A stretch of 64,000 nt of DNA from Metabacillus sp. KUDC1714 (GTDB lineage: Bacteria; Bacillota; Bacilli; Bacillales; Bacillaceae): NCBI RefSeq assembly GCF_014217835.1, contig NZ_CP055263.1:4715501-4779500 (forward strand), in the 5' to 3' direction. The translations under genes and the position numbers were made by a program. A model generated the notes under the pieces. It saw only the letters and a program-made list of their open reading frames with translations, made no database searches and had not been told where the DNA came from. How positions within the stretch are numbered: position 1 is the first letter of the stretch; the number at the start of each line of letters is the position of its first letter. Below are positions 26,311 through 35,674 of the stretch, piece by piece.

Positions 26311-27158
26311 CTCTGCACCTCTTTTTTCACATCAAAGTGGTCACGTAAATAATCTCCGATTAGATTTGTGATTAGTACAACAACAACGATCGCTAATCCA
26401 GGATAAATCATTAATTCAGGACTAGACTGAAAGTGAGGACGTGATTCATTTAACATCGCTCCCCACTCCGGGACTGGGGGCTGTGCACCTAAACCAATAT
26501 ACGACAATGAAGAAATAAGTAAAATAATCTTTCCTAAGTCAAGACTAGCCATCACAAGGACATTTCCTAAAATGTGAGGAACTAGATGTTTCCACATAAT
26601 TTTTATAGAAGATAAACCATTCGTTCGCGCAACTAAAACATACTCTTTTTGAGATTCAGATAATACTGTACTTCGAACAAGTCGAGCGTAATTTACCCAT
26701 TTAACCATTACAATCGCAAGTACAAGATTTCCTATACCCGGACCAAGCAAACCACTTAACACAATTGCAACAATTGTATCTGGGAAAGCTAAAAATCCAT
26801 CGGCAATCCTCATAAATAAACGATCAATAACCCCACGCTTATATCCTGAAATAAGCCCAATTGGTATGCCTACAAGAAGAGCAACACCTAAGGCCATTAA
26901 ACTGAAGCCGATTGTCTGTTGACCACCAAGCAAAAGCCTCGTCAAGATATCTCGACCTAGATGATCCGTTCCTAGCGGATGCTCAAATCCCATTCCCTCA
27001 AGTCTCCGGTCTAAATTTGTATAGGACGGATCATGACTTAAATAAAGAAACGTATATAAGCATGCAATTATGACAATGATAGCAAAGCTTATGAGTAGTA
27101 CAGCTTGCCATCTATATTTTTTCGGTATCGATAAATACATAAAGGAGTCCTTCATCAA
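26307..27158 (-). CDS. Opp/Nik-type importer permease, OppC/CntC-like
   Basis: 283 residues with GFEHPLGTDHLGRDILTRLLLGG after the first helix, the OppC/NikC landmark, and the coupling loop YVLVARTNGLSSIKIMWKHLVPH. Five further helices follow. It overlaps both neighbours by 4 bases. Confidence 0.85.
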   Translation of the reverse strand: MMKDSFMYLSIPKKYRWQAVLLISFAIIVIIACLYTFLYLSHDPSYTNLDRRLEGMGFEHPLGTDHLGRDILTRLLLGGQQTIGFSLMALGVALLVGIPIGLISGYKRGVIDRLFMRIADGFLAFPDTIVAIVLSGLLGPGIGNLVLAIVMVKWVNYARLVRSTVLSESQKEYVLVARTNGLSSIKIMWKHLVPHILGNVLVMASLDLGKIILLISSLSYIGLGAQPPVPEWGAMLNESRPHFQSSPELMIYPGLAIVVVVLITNLIGDYLRDHFDVKKEVQR

Positions 27159-28099
27159 TTGTTCTCCCTTTCTTTCATTTGCATCTCAGGGTTTAAATAG
27201 CGGTATGAGAGATCCACACATGCATTTACAATAAATACAATGATCCCCATAATAAGGATATATCCTTGTATTAAAGGATAGTCCCTTTGTCGAATTGCAT
27301 CTACGATTAGTTTTCCTACTCCTGGATAAGCAAAAAGAACTTCAATTACAACAACTCCCCCTATCAAACTTCCTAAGCTAACACCAAAAACAGTAATGAC
27401 AGGAGGAATACTGTGACGAAAAGCGTGAAACAAAAAAATTCTTCCTTCAGATAGACCACGTGCACGTGCTGCTCTTATGAATTCTTGGCTAAAGGAATCA
27501 AGCAAACTAGATCGTAGCAGACGAACGTAAACACTAGAAATCGCTAATCCTAGTGTGATAGATGGTAAAAACATTGATATAAATCCATCCCTACCCATTG
27601 TCGGAAACCAGCTTAATCTAACCCCAAATAAATCTATAAAAATAAGTCCTAACCAAAAGCTTGGTATAGCTGCTCCAATTATCGCTAGTATTCTACTTAT
27701 TTTATCAATCCAACTATCTCGATAAAGGGCTGATAAAGAGCCCAATGGAATAGATACCAATAGCATTACACATATTGCACCAACAGTTAATTCCAGTGTC
27801 GCAGGAAGAGCTGTTAGAATCATGCTCATCACCTGTTGACCAGTAACGAAGGATGTTCCAAAGTCAAGTTGAATGAAGTTTAAAAGCCAGAGTCCATATT
27901 GGACGAGCACTGGCTTATTAAACCCCAATTCTGTTCTTAGCTTTTCTACTTGCTCTTGACTAACTGAAAGCTCATCAACATTTAAAATCGTCAACACTGG
28001 ATCTCCAGGTGCGAGTCTGATAAATAAAAAACTAACAAAAGTAATAAATAATAGAAAGAATAGAACTTCAAGAAATTTACGAACAAGAATTCGAACCAT
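27155..28099 (-). CDS. Opp/Nik-type importer permease, OppB/CntB-like
   Basis: 314 residues: N-terminal helix, loop with LRTELGFNKPVLVQYGLWL, and coupling loop FIRAARARGLSEGRIFLFHAFRHSI. Its start overlaps the binding-protein stop by one base. Together with the downstream permease it should form the membrane channel of the second importer. Confidence 0.85.
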   Translation of the reverse strand: MVRILVRKFLEVLFFLLFITFVSFLFIRLAPGDPVLTILNVDELSVSQEQVEKLRTELGFNKPVLVQYGLWLLNFIQLDFGTSFVTGQQVMSMILTALPATLELTVGAICVMLLVSIPLGSLSALYRDSWIDKISRILAIIGAAIPSFWLGLIFIDLFGVRLSWFPTMGRDGFISMFLPSITLGLAISSVYVRLLRSSLLDSFSQEFIRAARARGLSEGRIFLFHAFRHSIPPVITVFGVSLGSLIGGVVVIEVLFAYPGVGKLIVDAIRQRDYPLIQGYILIMGIIVFIVNACVDLSYRYLNPEMQMKERENN

Positions 28100-29676
28100 T
28101 ATTTCACATCCAGTTCGTTTGTTATCATATAGTACTCACTTTTGGTTGTCACCCAATTTACTACTTTATTTTTGTTATACGCGACAATTGTTGAAGGATG
28201 TAAAACAAAGGAGTTTATCATATTTTCATATACATAATCCGCTGCCTGCTCTGCTAGTATAGCGCGGTCTTCTTGATTAACCGTCTGATTAAGCTTATCA
28301 ATAATTGCCGTTAACTCCGGTTCATCTGCTTTACTAAAGTTCAATGCTCCGGTTGGATGATACGTTGCATTTAAATAATACCCTGCATCCCCACGTGGTG
28401 CAGTTAAATTACTATAAGTGGCTAAATCCCAATCACGGTTAGAAGCCATATACTCTTCTGGTGTTTCAATTTGTCTAATTTCAACATCAATGCCAATTTG
28501 CTTCGCATCTGATTGAAATACTTGTGCAATTAAAGGTAAGTCTGCTCTTGCAGGATATGTTAAGAGTGTAAATGTAAGAGGTTCTCCATTCTTTTGCATT
28601 TTTCCATCCTTCATTGTATACCCTGCTTTTTCCAAATATTCTATTGCCACATCTTCTCCTGAAGGCTGTGAATCATAGGTTGGAGCAAATGGTAATGAAG
28701 GAAGGAAAGGTCCTACTGCAACCTCTGCATGATTGAGGAGAATTTTCTCCACAATTTTCTGCCTGTCAATTAACGCATCTATAGCACGGCGAACATTAAC
28801 ATTCTGAATGCTTTCTCTTTGAAGGTTCATAGTAAATTGATGTACGCGAAATGTCGATGTTGACTCAACTTCAATAGCTTCGTCTTCTTGTAACATGTCT
28901 AGACTTTCAACCTCAGGTCGATAAACAATATCTACTTGTCCAGACTTTAATGCAAGAGTACGGGCATTAGCATCTTCATTGAAAGAGAATGTGACTTGAT
29001 CAAGCTTTGAAGCCCCATCCCAATACTCATCAAAGCGTTCAAGTTCAAGTTTACTACCTGGGACAAATGACATAAGCTTAAACGGACCAGTGCCAATCGG
29101 TTTATTAACAATATCAGACTCTGTTACATCAATAATTGCTACATTTGGATTTACTAACTCAGAAATAAATTCTGGGAATTGTTCGGTTGTTTTGATTCGT
29201 AAAGTAAAACCATCGGCATCGATACGTTCAATCTTCAATGCATTCTGAATGGCTACATTCTCTTTAACTGCTCGTTCTAAAGACATTTTGACGGCTTCTG
29301 CATCCATTACTTTACCATTCTGAAATTTAACATCTTCACGTAGCTTAATCATCCAATTTTGCCCATCGTCACCTTCCCAGCTTTCTGCTAGCCATGGCTC
29401 AATACTTAACTTTTCTTCATCTAGTCTTATCAGTGTCTCTGTTATCCCCGCTCTCAAAGGAACATAGCTAGAATCCACATGAGGATCAAGCGAATTAGTA
29501 GAAAAATTATATAAAAAATGAATATGCTTATCCTCTTCTTCTGTAACGGATGAATTATTCATACATCCACTTAATAACATCACACAGATAAACAATAACC
29601 CTAACTTTGTTAACTTTTGCTTTATGTATGGAGAAAGGCACCTACTATCTGTTTTATTCATTATTCTATTAATCAT
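28099..29676 (-). CDS. Nik/Cnt-type substrate-binding lipoprotein
   Basis: 525 residues of the SBP_bac_5 family. A signal segment ends in lipobox LSGC near residue 38; an internal methionine at residue 6 is an alternative start. The family signature PWLAESWEGDDGQNWMIKLREDVKFQNGKVMDAEAV is present. Two Zur boxes immediately upstream suggest zinc or zinc-chelate uptake rather than peptide or nickel uptake. This is an inference from regulation, since ligand residues cannot be assigned here. Confidence 0.8.
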   Translation of the reverse strand: MINRIMNKTDSRCLSPYIKQKLTKLGLLFICVMLLSGCMNNSSVTEEEDKHIHFLYNFSTNSLDPHVDSSYVPLRAGITETLIRLDEEKLSIEPWLAESWEGDDGQNWMIKLREDVKFQNGKVMDAEAVKMSLERAVKENVAIQNALKIERIDADGFTLRIKTTEQFPEFISELVNPNVAIIDVTESDIVNKPIGTGPFKLMSFVPGSKLELERFDEYWDGASKLDQVTFSFNEDANARTLALKSGQVDIVYRPEVESLDMLQEDEAIEVESTSTFRVHQFTMNLQRESIQNVNVRRAIDALIDRQKIVEKILLNHAEVAVGPFLPSLPFAPTYDSQPSGEDVAIEYLEKAGYTMKDGKMQKNGEPLTFTLLTYPARADLPLIAQVFQSDAKQIGIDVEIRQIETPEEYMASNRDWDLATYSNLTAPRGDAGYYLNATYHPTGALNFSKADEPELTAIIDKLNQTVNQEDRAILAEQAADYVYENMINSFVLHPSTIVAYNKNKVVNWVTTKSEYYMITNELDVK

Positions 29677-29690
29677 TTTTAAATGACCTC

Positions 29691-29713
29691 CAACTCGTAA
29701 TAATTACGTTTTA
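29691..29713 (-). promoter_or_regulatory. Zur box A of second importer
   Basis: CAACTCGTAAT (9 of 11) and ATTACGTTTTA (10 of 11) around a central A. It lies 15 bases before the start codon, so it may overlap the ribosome binding region. Confidence 0.78.
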
Positions 29714-29716
29714 TAT

Positions 29717-29739
29717 ATTATCGTAACAATTCCGATTTA
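29717..29739 (-). promoter_or_regulatory. Zur box B of second importer
   Basis: ATTCCGATTTA matches 10 of 11 in one half; the other half matches 7 of 11. Its centre is 26 bp from box A. Confidence 0.65.
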
Positions 29740-29884
29740 TCAACTACTTTTTATCCTTTTACATGAAATAATTACCTGTTTTTACGATTAAAGAATTCCC
29801 TGGAAAAGGAGAAATATGATAAAAGCACGATAAATTAGAGGATTTTTTATTGAAATAAGGAAATAGTTCAATCTACTAAAAAAA

Positions 29885-29908
29885 GACGCGTTCCTAACTA
29901 AACGCGTC
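29885..29908. terminator. Hairpin downstream of isochorismatase-family gene
   Basis: Perfect 8-bp stem GACGCGTT/AACGCGTC with an A run on one side (a T run on the minus strand). Confidence 0.7.
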
Positions 29909-29983
29909 CTTTTCTTGAATATGACAGAAGCTCCTTGAATAAAGAAACAAGTGAGTTCTTTCATCGTTAATTAAACTTCTAAT

Positions 29984-30628
29984 CTAGTTAGTCTGCTTGC
30001 TGAGGTCTCTCTGAGCGCCAGTATAACTTCCGATAAGATTTTGATAACCAGGAAGTTGGCTAGAAAGTAAAGCACCAAAACCTTCGACATCGTTGCGCCA
30101 ATCACGTTGCAATTCGCAAGCAATGCTAAACCAGTTCATAAGTTGCACCCCACTATGGGCCATACGCGTTAATGCCGCATCTGCTACTTGTTTGCTAAAT
30201 GTTCCAGAAGCATCAGTGGCAACAAATACCTCATAACCAGCGTTCACAGCGGAAAGTGCCGGGAAAGCAACACAGACATCCGTAACTACTCCTGCAATGA
30301 TAAGTTGTTTTTTTCCAGTTTCTTCGATTACTTTGACAAAATCTTCATTATCCCATGCGTTAATTTGTCCTGGCCGATCTATTTTGGGCGCGTCAGGAAA
30401 GAGTTCAACCAATTCTTGCATTAGTGGTCCGTTAGGCCCGTTTTCAAAGCTAGTTGTTAAAATAACCGGTAAATCAAAAAACTTAGCGGTTTTAGCAAGC
30501 GCCAAAACATTGTTTTTGAATTCATCTACACCATAGTCACGCACAAGGCCGGAAATAAGGCCGGTTTGATGATCAACTAAAAGAACGACAGCATCATCTT
30601 TGTTAAGACGGGAATAAAAATCAGACAT
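29984..30628 (-). CDS. Isochorismatase-family cysteine hydrolase (YcaC-like)
   Basis: 214 residues. The catalytic Asp lies in VVLLVDHQTGL and the catalytic Cys in IAGVVTDVCVAFPALSA; the family lysine is less obvious. YcaC-type proteins are oligomeric hydrolases whose natural substrate is unclear. Its codon use appears more GC-rich than its neighbours, which could mean recent transfer. It stands alone between terminators. Confidence 0.82.
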   Translation of the reverse strand: MSDFYSRLNKDDAVVLLVDHQTGLISGLVRDYGVDEFKNNVLALAKTAKFFDLPVILTTSFENGPNGPLMQELVELFPDAPKIDRPGQINAWDNEDFVKVIEETGKKQLIIAGVVTDVCVAFPALSAVNAGYEVFVATDASGTFSKQVADAALTRMAHSGVQLMNWFSIACELQRDWRNDVEGFGALLSSQLPGYQNLIGSYTGAQRDLSKQTN

Positions 30629-30804
30629 TTTATTGTCCTCCTATAATTAAAGTAATCGAAGAAGATTAATAGATTGGAAAATGTATAAATACCTTCGTTT
30701 TTTTCCAATTTAACTGAACTGAATGGTGGTATTCGTTTTCTATAAATTAATTGTGTGTCAATAATATTTATATTAAATAATTGATAAAACTTGGTCTACT
30801 TAAC

Positions 30805-31365
30805 TTAATCTAGAGTTGGTGTGTGATCGATCCAATGAATAAATTGGTGTAAATATTGCTGAAGATAACGTTTTGTTTGTTCGTCCGTAAGCACTTTCTG
30901 ATCTGAATCTATCTTTTTATCTACTTGGGAAATCAGCACTTTTTGAAATGGAAGAACATGAACCTGCATGGCTTCTAGTATTTGTCTGATTTGCATTTGA
31001 GCAAAAGCAGTACCTAATCCCCCAGGAGTTGCTCCAATAAGGCCCACCGGTTTTCTGCTAAGAACAGAGGAATCCCGAGGTCTTGATGCCCAGTCCAATG
31101 CATTTTTTAATACGCCTGGAATTCCGGAATTGTACTCTGGACTTACGATAATGATACCGTCTACGTCCTGAACAGCTGATTTAAAGGATGTCACTGTTTC
31201 TGGAATGCCACTTATTTCTATGTCTTCGTTGTACAAAGGAAGATCATTAATTTCGATAAAGTGAAAATGATGGGAATCATTCAAATCTGTCAACGATTTA
31301 GCAATGATTCGATTATAAGAATCTTTTCGTAAACTACCACAAATAAGACCGATGGTTTTGGTCAT
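30805..31365 (-). CDS. NAD(P)H-dependent FMN reductase
   Basis: 186-residue flavodoxin-like fold: IGLICGSLRKDSYNR binds the FMN phosphate, and IIIVSPEYNSGIPGVLKNALDWASRP is the family signature. It probably reduces quinones, azo dyes or chromate using NADPH. GAGGAG precedes the ATG. No operon partner. Confidence 0.88.
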   Translation of the reverse strand: MTKTIGLICGSLRKDSYNRIIAKSLTDLNDSHHFHFIEINDLPLYNEDIEISGIPETVTSFKSAVQDVDGIIIVSPEYNSGIPGVLKNALDWASRPRDSSVLSRKPVGLIGATPGGLGTAFAQMQIRQILEAMQVHVLPFQKVLISQVDKKIDSDQKVLTDEQTKRYLQQYLHQFIHWIDHTPTLD

Positions 31366-31562
31366 ACAACTCCTCCTCGTTTGAAATCAACTTGATGGTA
31401 CCATAATATACCAATTTTAAGAAGTGACGTTATACCTAATTACACTGCAGTCTAGAAACCAGTCAATTTTTTTTATAGCTTATGTCATTTTTATTTTCAC
31501 TTCCAATTTCTAGATATTTTTAGCATACTATAGACAATAAGGGATTTGGAGGGAGTGCAGGA

Positions 31563-32705
31563 ATGGAAGAAAAGAAAGTTACATGGTTAGAGCTCTTTTA
31601 TGATTTGTTATTTGTGGCGGCTGTTGCGGCAGCAACTCATGTTTTACTTCATGTTGAAGATGGGTATATCCATGTAGAGTATTTAATAAAGTTTGTCTTA
31701 ATTTTTATTCCTATCTGGTGGGCTTGGGTAGGGCAAACCATGTTTGTTAACAGGTTTGGACAAGATTTATTTCATCAACGAATATTTTTGATCCTGCAAA
31801 TGTTTTTTGTGCTCATTATGACATCAAGCTTATCGGTTGATTTTGATCCTTATTATCTTTCTTTTTTAATTGGCTATATTGGCTTAAGAGCAGTGACTGC
31901 GATCCAATATCTTATTGTCCAGCGTATAGAAAAAGGAACTCGAAAAAAAGCAGCACTCTTTTTTGGAAGGTATTTTTGGATAGGAATCATTATTTCATTA
32001 TTCTCCGTCTTTTTTGATTCTTGGATTCGATATGCTGTGTTATATGCTGGGATCATTATCGATATTATTATTCCAATATTAGGACGAAAATATTTAGTAA
32101 AGGTACCCACAAATACAGCGCATTTATTAGAGCGATTTGGTCTATTTTCTATTATTCTCTTTGGAGAAGCACTTATCAGCACGCTTGCGGTCATTCAACC
32201 TAATCAAGGAAATTGGAACTCAATAGGTTTTTCGGTCATTTCATTTATCCTCATTATATCGATGTGGTGGCAGTATTTCGATAATGTGGATAAGAAAGTG
32301 GACAAATCGGTTCAAACTGCTGGCCAAACCATTATTTACGGCCATCTTTTTATTTTAATGTCTTTGAGCATGATTGCAGCATCCATCAGACTACTGTACT
32401 TACATGAGGTCCATTACTCATTTATCCTTTATTTTGCTTTTGGTTCTGTAATGCTCTATTTCCTTTCAACTACCTTTGTTTTTCATCAATATAGACACGA
32501 GCACCACCGATTGAAAATATATCATTTAGGGTTATTCTTAGGAATTTTAGTAGTCTTTTTTATCATTAACTTAATTGTAGTAGTCCCAAATATTGTTATA
32601 ATAGGAGAATTAACCTTATTTTTTATTATCTTTACTAAATTAACAACCACAAATAAAAAGCGACTGATGACAAATGAGATTCAGCCAAGTGCAAAGGACG
32701 TTTAA
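31563..32705 (+). CDS. ltrA: Low temperature requirement A (LtrA) family membrane protein
   Basis: 380 residues with about ten to twelve helices. The N-terminal VTWLELFYDLLFVAAVAA and the later FSIILFGEALISTL are LtrA family landmarks. GGAGGGAG precedes the ATG. LtrA was named from a cold-sensitive Listeria mutant; the molecular function remains unclear. A strong terminator follows. Confidence 0.85.
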   Translation: MEEKKVTWLELFYDLLFVAAVAAATHVLLHVEDGYIHVEYLIKFVLIFIPIWWAWVGQTMFVNRFGQDLFHQRIFLILQMFFVLIMTSSLSVDFDPYYLSFLIGYIGLRAVTAIQYLIVQRIEKGTRKKAALFFGRYFWIGIIISLFSVFFDSWIRYAVLYAGIIIDIIIPILGRKYLVKVPTNTAHLLERFGLFSIILFGEALISTLAVIQPNQGNWNSIGFSVISFILIISMWWQYFDNVDKKVDKSVQTAGQTIIYGHLFILMSLSMIAASIRLLYLHEVHYSFILYFAFGSVMLYFLSTTFVFHQYRHEHHRLKIYHLGLFLGILVVFFIINLIVVVPNIVIIGELTLFFIIFTKLTTTNKKRLMTNEIQPSAKDV

Positions 32706-32761
32706 TATTATGTTAATATGATTTATTTTACATTATTCGTAAAAAAATGGGGCTAAACATC

Positions 32762-32795
32762 AAAAACCAGTATTCAACTATAAATACTGGTTTTT
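32762..32795 (+). terminator. Terminator of ltrA
   Basis: 13-bp stem AAAAACCAGTATT / AATACTGGTTTTT with an 8-base loop; usable on both strands. Confidence 0.85.
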
Positions 32796-32861
32796 ATCAC
32801 AATATATTCAAATAAATGAATTAATTCCCTTACGGATTAGTCGTAGTTAAGTTAAGTTTGA

Positions 32862-34064
32862 TTAATTAGCTACACTAGCCTTCACTTCGTTAGAAGATTG
32901 ATTAACTGGTTTCTTCCAGAACAATGTTATCCCTATTCCAAAAGCTAGTATCACAGTCGCAAGGTAGTAAGGGTAGTCAATATCTATATCAAACAATATC
33001 CCCCCTAGAATCGGTCCACTAATGTTCGCTAAACTAGTAAACATTGAGTTCATTCCACCAACGAAACCTTGTTCTTCCCCAGCGATATTTGAAAGGTAAG
33101 AAGTAACTGCCGGTCGGAATAAATCGAATCCTACAAATACAAGAAATGTTACAAGTAAAATTGAGAAATATGAATGAACAACTGTCATTAAAAAGACAAG
33201 GAATGCTGATAATACTAAGCTGTATCGAATTAGTTTAATTTCACCCCAAATTCGTGTAAGCTTCTCAAATAATATGACTTGTGAAAAGGCACCGAAAATT
33301 GCCCCCCCTGTGATCACAATGGCAATATCGGAAGGTTTAAATTGAAATTTGTGGTCTGCAAATAGACTAAAGAACGATTCAAAAGCAGCTAAACCAAATG
33401 AAGCAATAAAAATTAAAATAAACGCAAGGAAATATTTTGGTGCAATCATACGTTTGAAGCCATTTTTATCATCTGGGATTTGTTCAATCGTTCCTTCTGT
33501 ACGATTTGGCTCAGATAATAAAATAATTGAAAGAATAGCCGCAATTGTACCGAGTGCTCCTGCAAAGAGGAATGGTATTCGTGTTCCAAATTCCGCTAAA
33601 AATCCACCGATACCTGGACCAATAATAAATCCTGTACTGATTGCTGCTGACATATAACCGAGTGCTTTAGGGCGAGTATTAAGATTTGTAATATCAGCAA
33701 TAAAGGCCGTAACAGCAGGCATAATGAACGCAGCACTAATTCCTCCTAAAATACGAGAAATAAATAACATTTCGATTTCTTTGCTTATCCCGAATAAAAA
33801 TTCTGAGATGCCGAAAATAAATAAACCAATAACAATCATAATTTTTCTACCAAATTTATCTACTGCTTTCCCTGCAAATGGTGAAACAATCAATTGGGCA
33901 AATGCAAACGCAGCTGTTAAATAACCAACAGTTGTTCCAGTAATACCTAATTCATTCATCAGAGTTGGTAAGACTGGAATGACAAGACCAATTCCCAAAA
34001 ATGCTATGAATAAATTCATTAATAATAATCCTAATGTGACTTTATGATTCTTCATGTTTTTCAT
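32862..34064 (-). CDS. MFS multidrug efflux pump (Blt/Bmr/NorA type)
   Basis: 400 residues and twelve helices. The antiporter motif A is FAGKAVDKFGRKIM, and motif C, ISTGFIIGPGIGGFLAEFG, marks drug/H+ antiporters. It is transcribed divergently from a MerR-type regulator through a 19-bp-spacer promoter, the arrangement known for B. subtilis blt/bltR. Expected substrates are cationic dyes or quinolones. Confidence 0.85.
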   Translation of the reverse strand: MKNMKNHKVTLGLLLMNLFIAFLGIGLVIPVLPTLMNELGITGTTVGYLTAAFAFAQLIVSPFAGKAVDKFGRKIMIVIGLFIFGISEFLFGISKEIEMLFISRILGGISAAFIMPAVTAFIADITNLNTRPKALGYMSAAISTGFIIGPGIGGFLAEFGTRIPFLFAGALGTIAAILSIILLSEPNRTEGTIEQIPDDKNGFKRMIAPKYFLAFILIFIASFGLAAFESFFSLFADHKFQFKPSDIAIVITGGAIFGAFSQVILFEKLTRIWGEIKLIRYSLVLSAFLVFLMTVVHSYFSILLVTFLVFVGFDLFRPAVTSYLSNIAGEEQGFVGGMNSMFTSLANISGPILGGILFDIDIDYPYYLATVILAFGIGITLFWKKPVNQSSNEVKASVAN

Positions 34065-34114
34065 TCTCCTTAACTGACTAACACTTATATGGTTAACATT
34101 TGTTTACAATTTAC

Positions 34115-34145
34115 ATCTTAGTGTATATAGTAACTATATAGTCAA
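34115..34145 (-). promoter_or_regulatory. MerR-type 19-bp-spacer promoter of the efflux gene
   Basis: On the minus strand, TTGACT (34145-34140), a 19-base spacer containing the perfect dyad TATAGT-T-ACTATA, then TAAGAT (34120-34115). Over-long spacers with a dyad are the hallmark of promoters twisted into shape by MerR proteins. Confidence 0.85.
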
Positions 34146-34163
34146 GGGTGGTGTTGTAAAAAA

Positions 34164-35003
34164 ATGAATAATAAGAGAGGTCAATATTTAACGACAGGTG
34201 AATTTGCTAAACTGTGCAAAGTAAACAAACAGACACTTTTTTATTACGATCAAATTGGACTATTGTCTCCAGTACTTAAAAGTGAAAAAGGATATCGATA
34301 TTATACAATTCGCCAGTTTGATCTATTCATTGTTATTGATTTATTAAAGGATTTGGGGATGTCTCTTACCGATATAAAACAATACATGCAAAATAAATCG
34401 CCTGAGCGTTTTTTGTCTCTAATGTATCAACAAAAAGAAGAGATTGTGAAGATGCGTCAGGAGATTGAAACCAAGGAAAAAATGATCGAAACAAAACTAA
34501 AATTAATGGAAGAAGCGTCACATCTTGATTTTCATCAAATTACGTATGAACATTTACCGGAAGCAACACTTTATTTAAGTAGAAATATTGAAAATATGTC
34601 TGATGAAGAATTTGTAGAGGTCTTCTCAGATTTTATTGATGAATTGTATGTATCACATCTTGATACTGGTTTTCCAATAGGTGTTATTACGAAACGAGAG
34701 CAAATTTTAAAGGGAGAATTCACTAATTATAGCCATTTTTATATTGAGCAATCAAATCCTAAGGAAGGATATCCGTATTTTCAATCGATTGCGGGTGATT
34801 TTCTCATTGGATATCATATTGGGGATGAGAAAACCATACATAACACGTATAAGCGACTTTTCTCAGAGATGGAACGTTTAAATTTATCCTTAGGAGAGTA
34901 TGTTTTTGAAGAGTATGTTTATGATACAGTTGTAAAGAAACATAAGGAACAATACGTAACCAAAATTATGATACAAGTCGTTCAAATAGTGGATGAATGT
35001 TAG
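34164..35003 (+). CDS. MerR-family multidrug sensor regulator (BmrR/BltR-like)
   Basis: 279 residues: an N-terminal MerR winged helix (LTTGEFAKLCKVNKQTLFYYDQIGLLSPVLKSEKGYRYY), a dimerisation coiled coil at about 78-120 (KEEIVKMRQEIETKEKMIETKLKLMEE), and a GyrI-like effector domain at about 125-275. The length equals BmrR-type regulators. It probably binds the dyad at 34123-34138 and activates the divergent pump gene when it binds a drug. Confidence 0.86.
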   Translation: MNNKRGQYLTTGEFAKLCKVNKQTLFYYDQIGLLSPVLKSEKGYRYYTIRQFDLFIVIDLLKDLGMSLTDIKQYMQNKSPERFLSLMYQQKEEIVKMRQEIETKEKMIETKLKLMEEASHLDFHQITYEHLPEATLYLSRNIENMSDEEFVEVFSDFIDELYVSHLDTGFPIGVITKREQILKGEFTNYSHFYIEQSNPKEGYPYFQSIAGDFLIGYHIGDEKTIHNTYKRLFSEMERLNLSLGEYVFEEYVYDTVVKKHKEQYVTKIMIQVVQIVDEC

Positions 35004-35032
35004 CTCTAAATAATCTCCAATAAACCTTATAT

Positions 35033-35068
35033 AAATGAGCTTGGGAAAAATTTAACCCAAGCTCATTT
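35033..35068. terminator. Bidirectional terminator between merR-type and dinB-type genes
   Basis: Perfect 13-bp stem AAATGAGCTTGGG / CCCAAGCTCATTT between convergent genes. Confidence 0.85.
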
Positions 35069-35087
35069 CCGAATTATCACAAATATT

Positions 35088-35540
35088 CTATCTCCTAAAT
35101 GTAATAAAGTCTGTATTAATTGGTTCCATCCCATCTACCCTAAGTAACAAATTAATTTGTCCTCGATGATATTGACCATGTAGTGCAACATGAGTTAGTA
35201 TGTCTCTTAAAGAATTGCTGAACTCTTTGCCTGTACTATTTTTGTATAAAACAAATTGATCTAGTTTCATATCTGATTTTGTCGTAAGAAATTCTTTAAA
35301 GTTTTTATTATTCTGTTCAACTAAATCTACACAAGCCTCTAAATCTACATCCGCCCAAATTGGTAATTTTGTACTATTTATTCTATTTATTCTAGTAAAC
35401 CATACATGTTCTGCAAAAAGGATATGTGAAAATAATCTAATAGCTTGTTTTTGGTTCTCGCCATCAGTAGTTTGTAAGGTTTTAAGAATTCGACAATTAG
35501 CCCAGTTTAAATGTTCAAACATAATACGAATTGTTTCCAT
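35088..35540 (-). CDS. DinB-family protein
   Basis: 150-residue four-helix bundle. Histidines at FEHLNWAN, LFAEHVWF and HVALHGQYHRGQI form the expected metal-binding triad. DinB/YfiT-like proteins include thiol transferases and damage-inducible proteins of unknown activity. Monocistronic. Confidence 0.82.
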   Translation of the reverse strand: METIRIMFEHLNWANCRILKTLQTTDGENQKQAIRLFSHILFAEHVWFTRINRINSTKLPIWADVDLEACVDLVEQNNKNFKEFLTTKSDMKLDQFVLYKNSTGKEFSNSLRDILTHVALHGQYHRGQINLLLRVDGMEPINTDFITFRR

Positions 35541-35599
35541 GTGACGACCTCCTGTTTATGATTAATCTTATATTTTCAACTTCAATAATCATTTTCCTC

Positions 35600-35640
35600 C
35601 TTCAACGATCTTGCACTTTAGTTTAAGTCCATTACATTTT
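35600..35640. repeat. Solitary right arm of dispersed element
   Basis: GCACTTTAGTTTAAG followed by a TCCATTACATTTTC tail resembles the right arm seen downstream of genes after 38 kb. Confidence 0.5.
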
Positions 35641-35651
35641 CTATAAGTAAA

Positions 35652-35674
35652 AAGCTTACTCAATGAGTAAGCTT
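35652..35674 (-). terminator. Hairpin overlapping the cwlJ stop codon
   Basis: AAGCTTAC / GTAAGCTT stem with a T run on the minus strand; it begins within the stop codon of the hydrolase gene. Confidence 0.7.

Larger units (their letters stand above)
29677..29983. other. Gap holding Zur boxes and a terminator
   Basis: Besides the two Zur boxes it holds the hairpin GACGCGTT (29885-29892) / AACGCGTC (29901-29908) with a CTTTTC tail. Nothing coding was seen. Confidence 0.55.
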
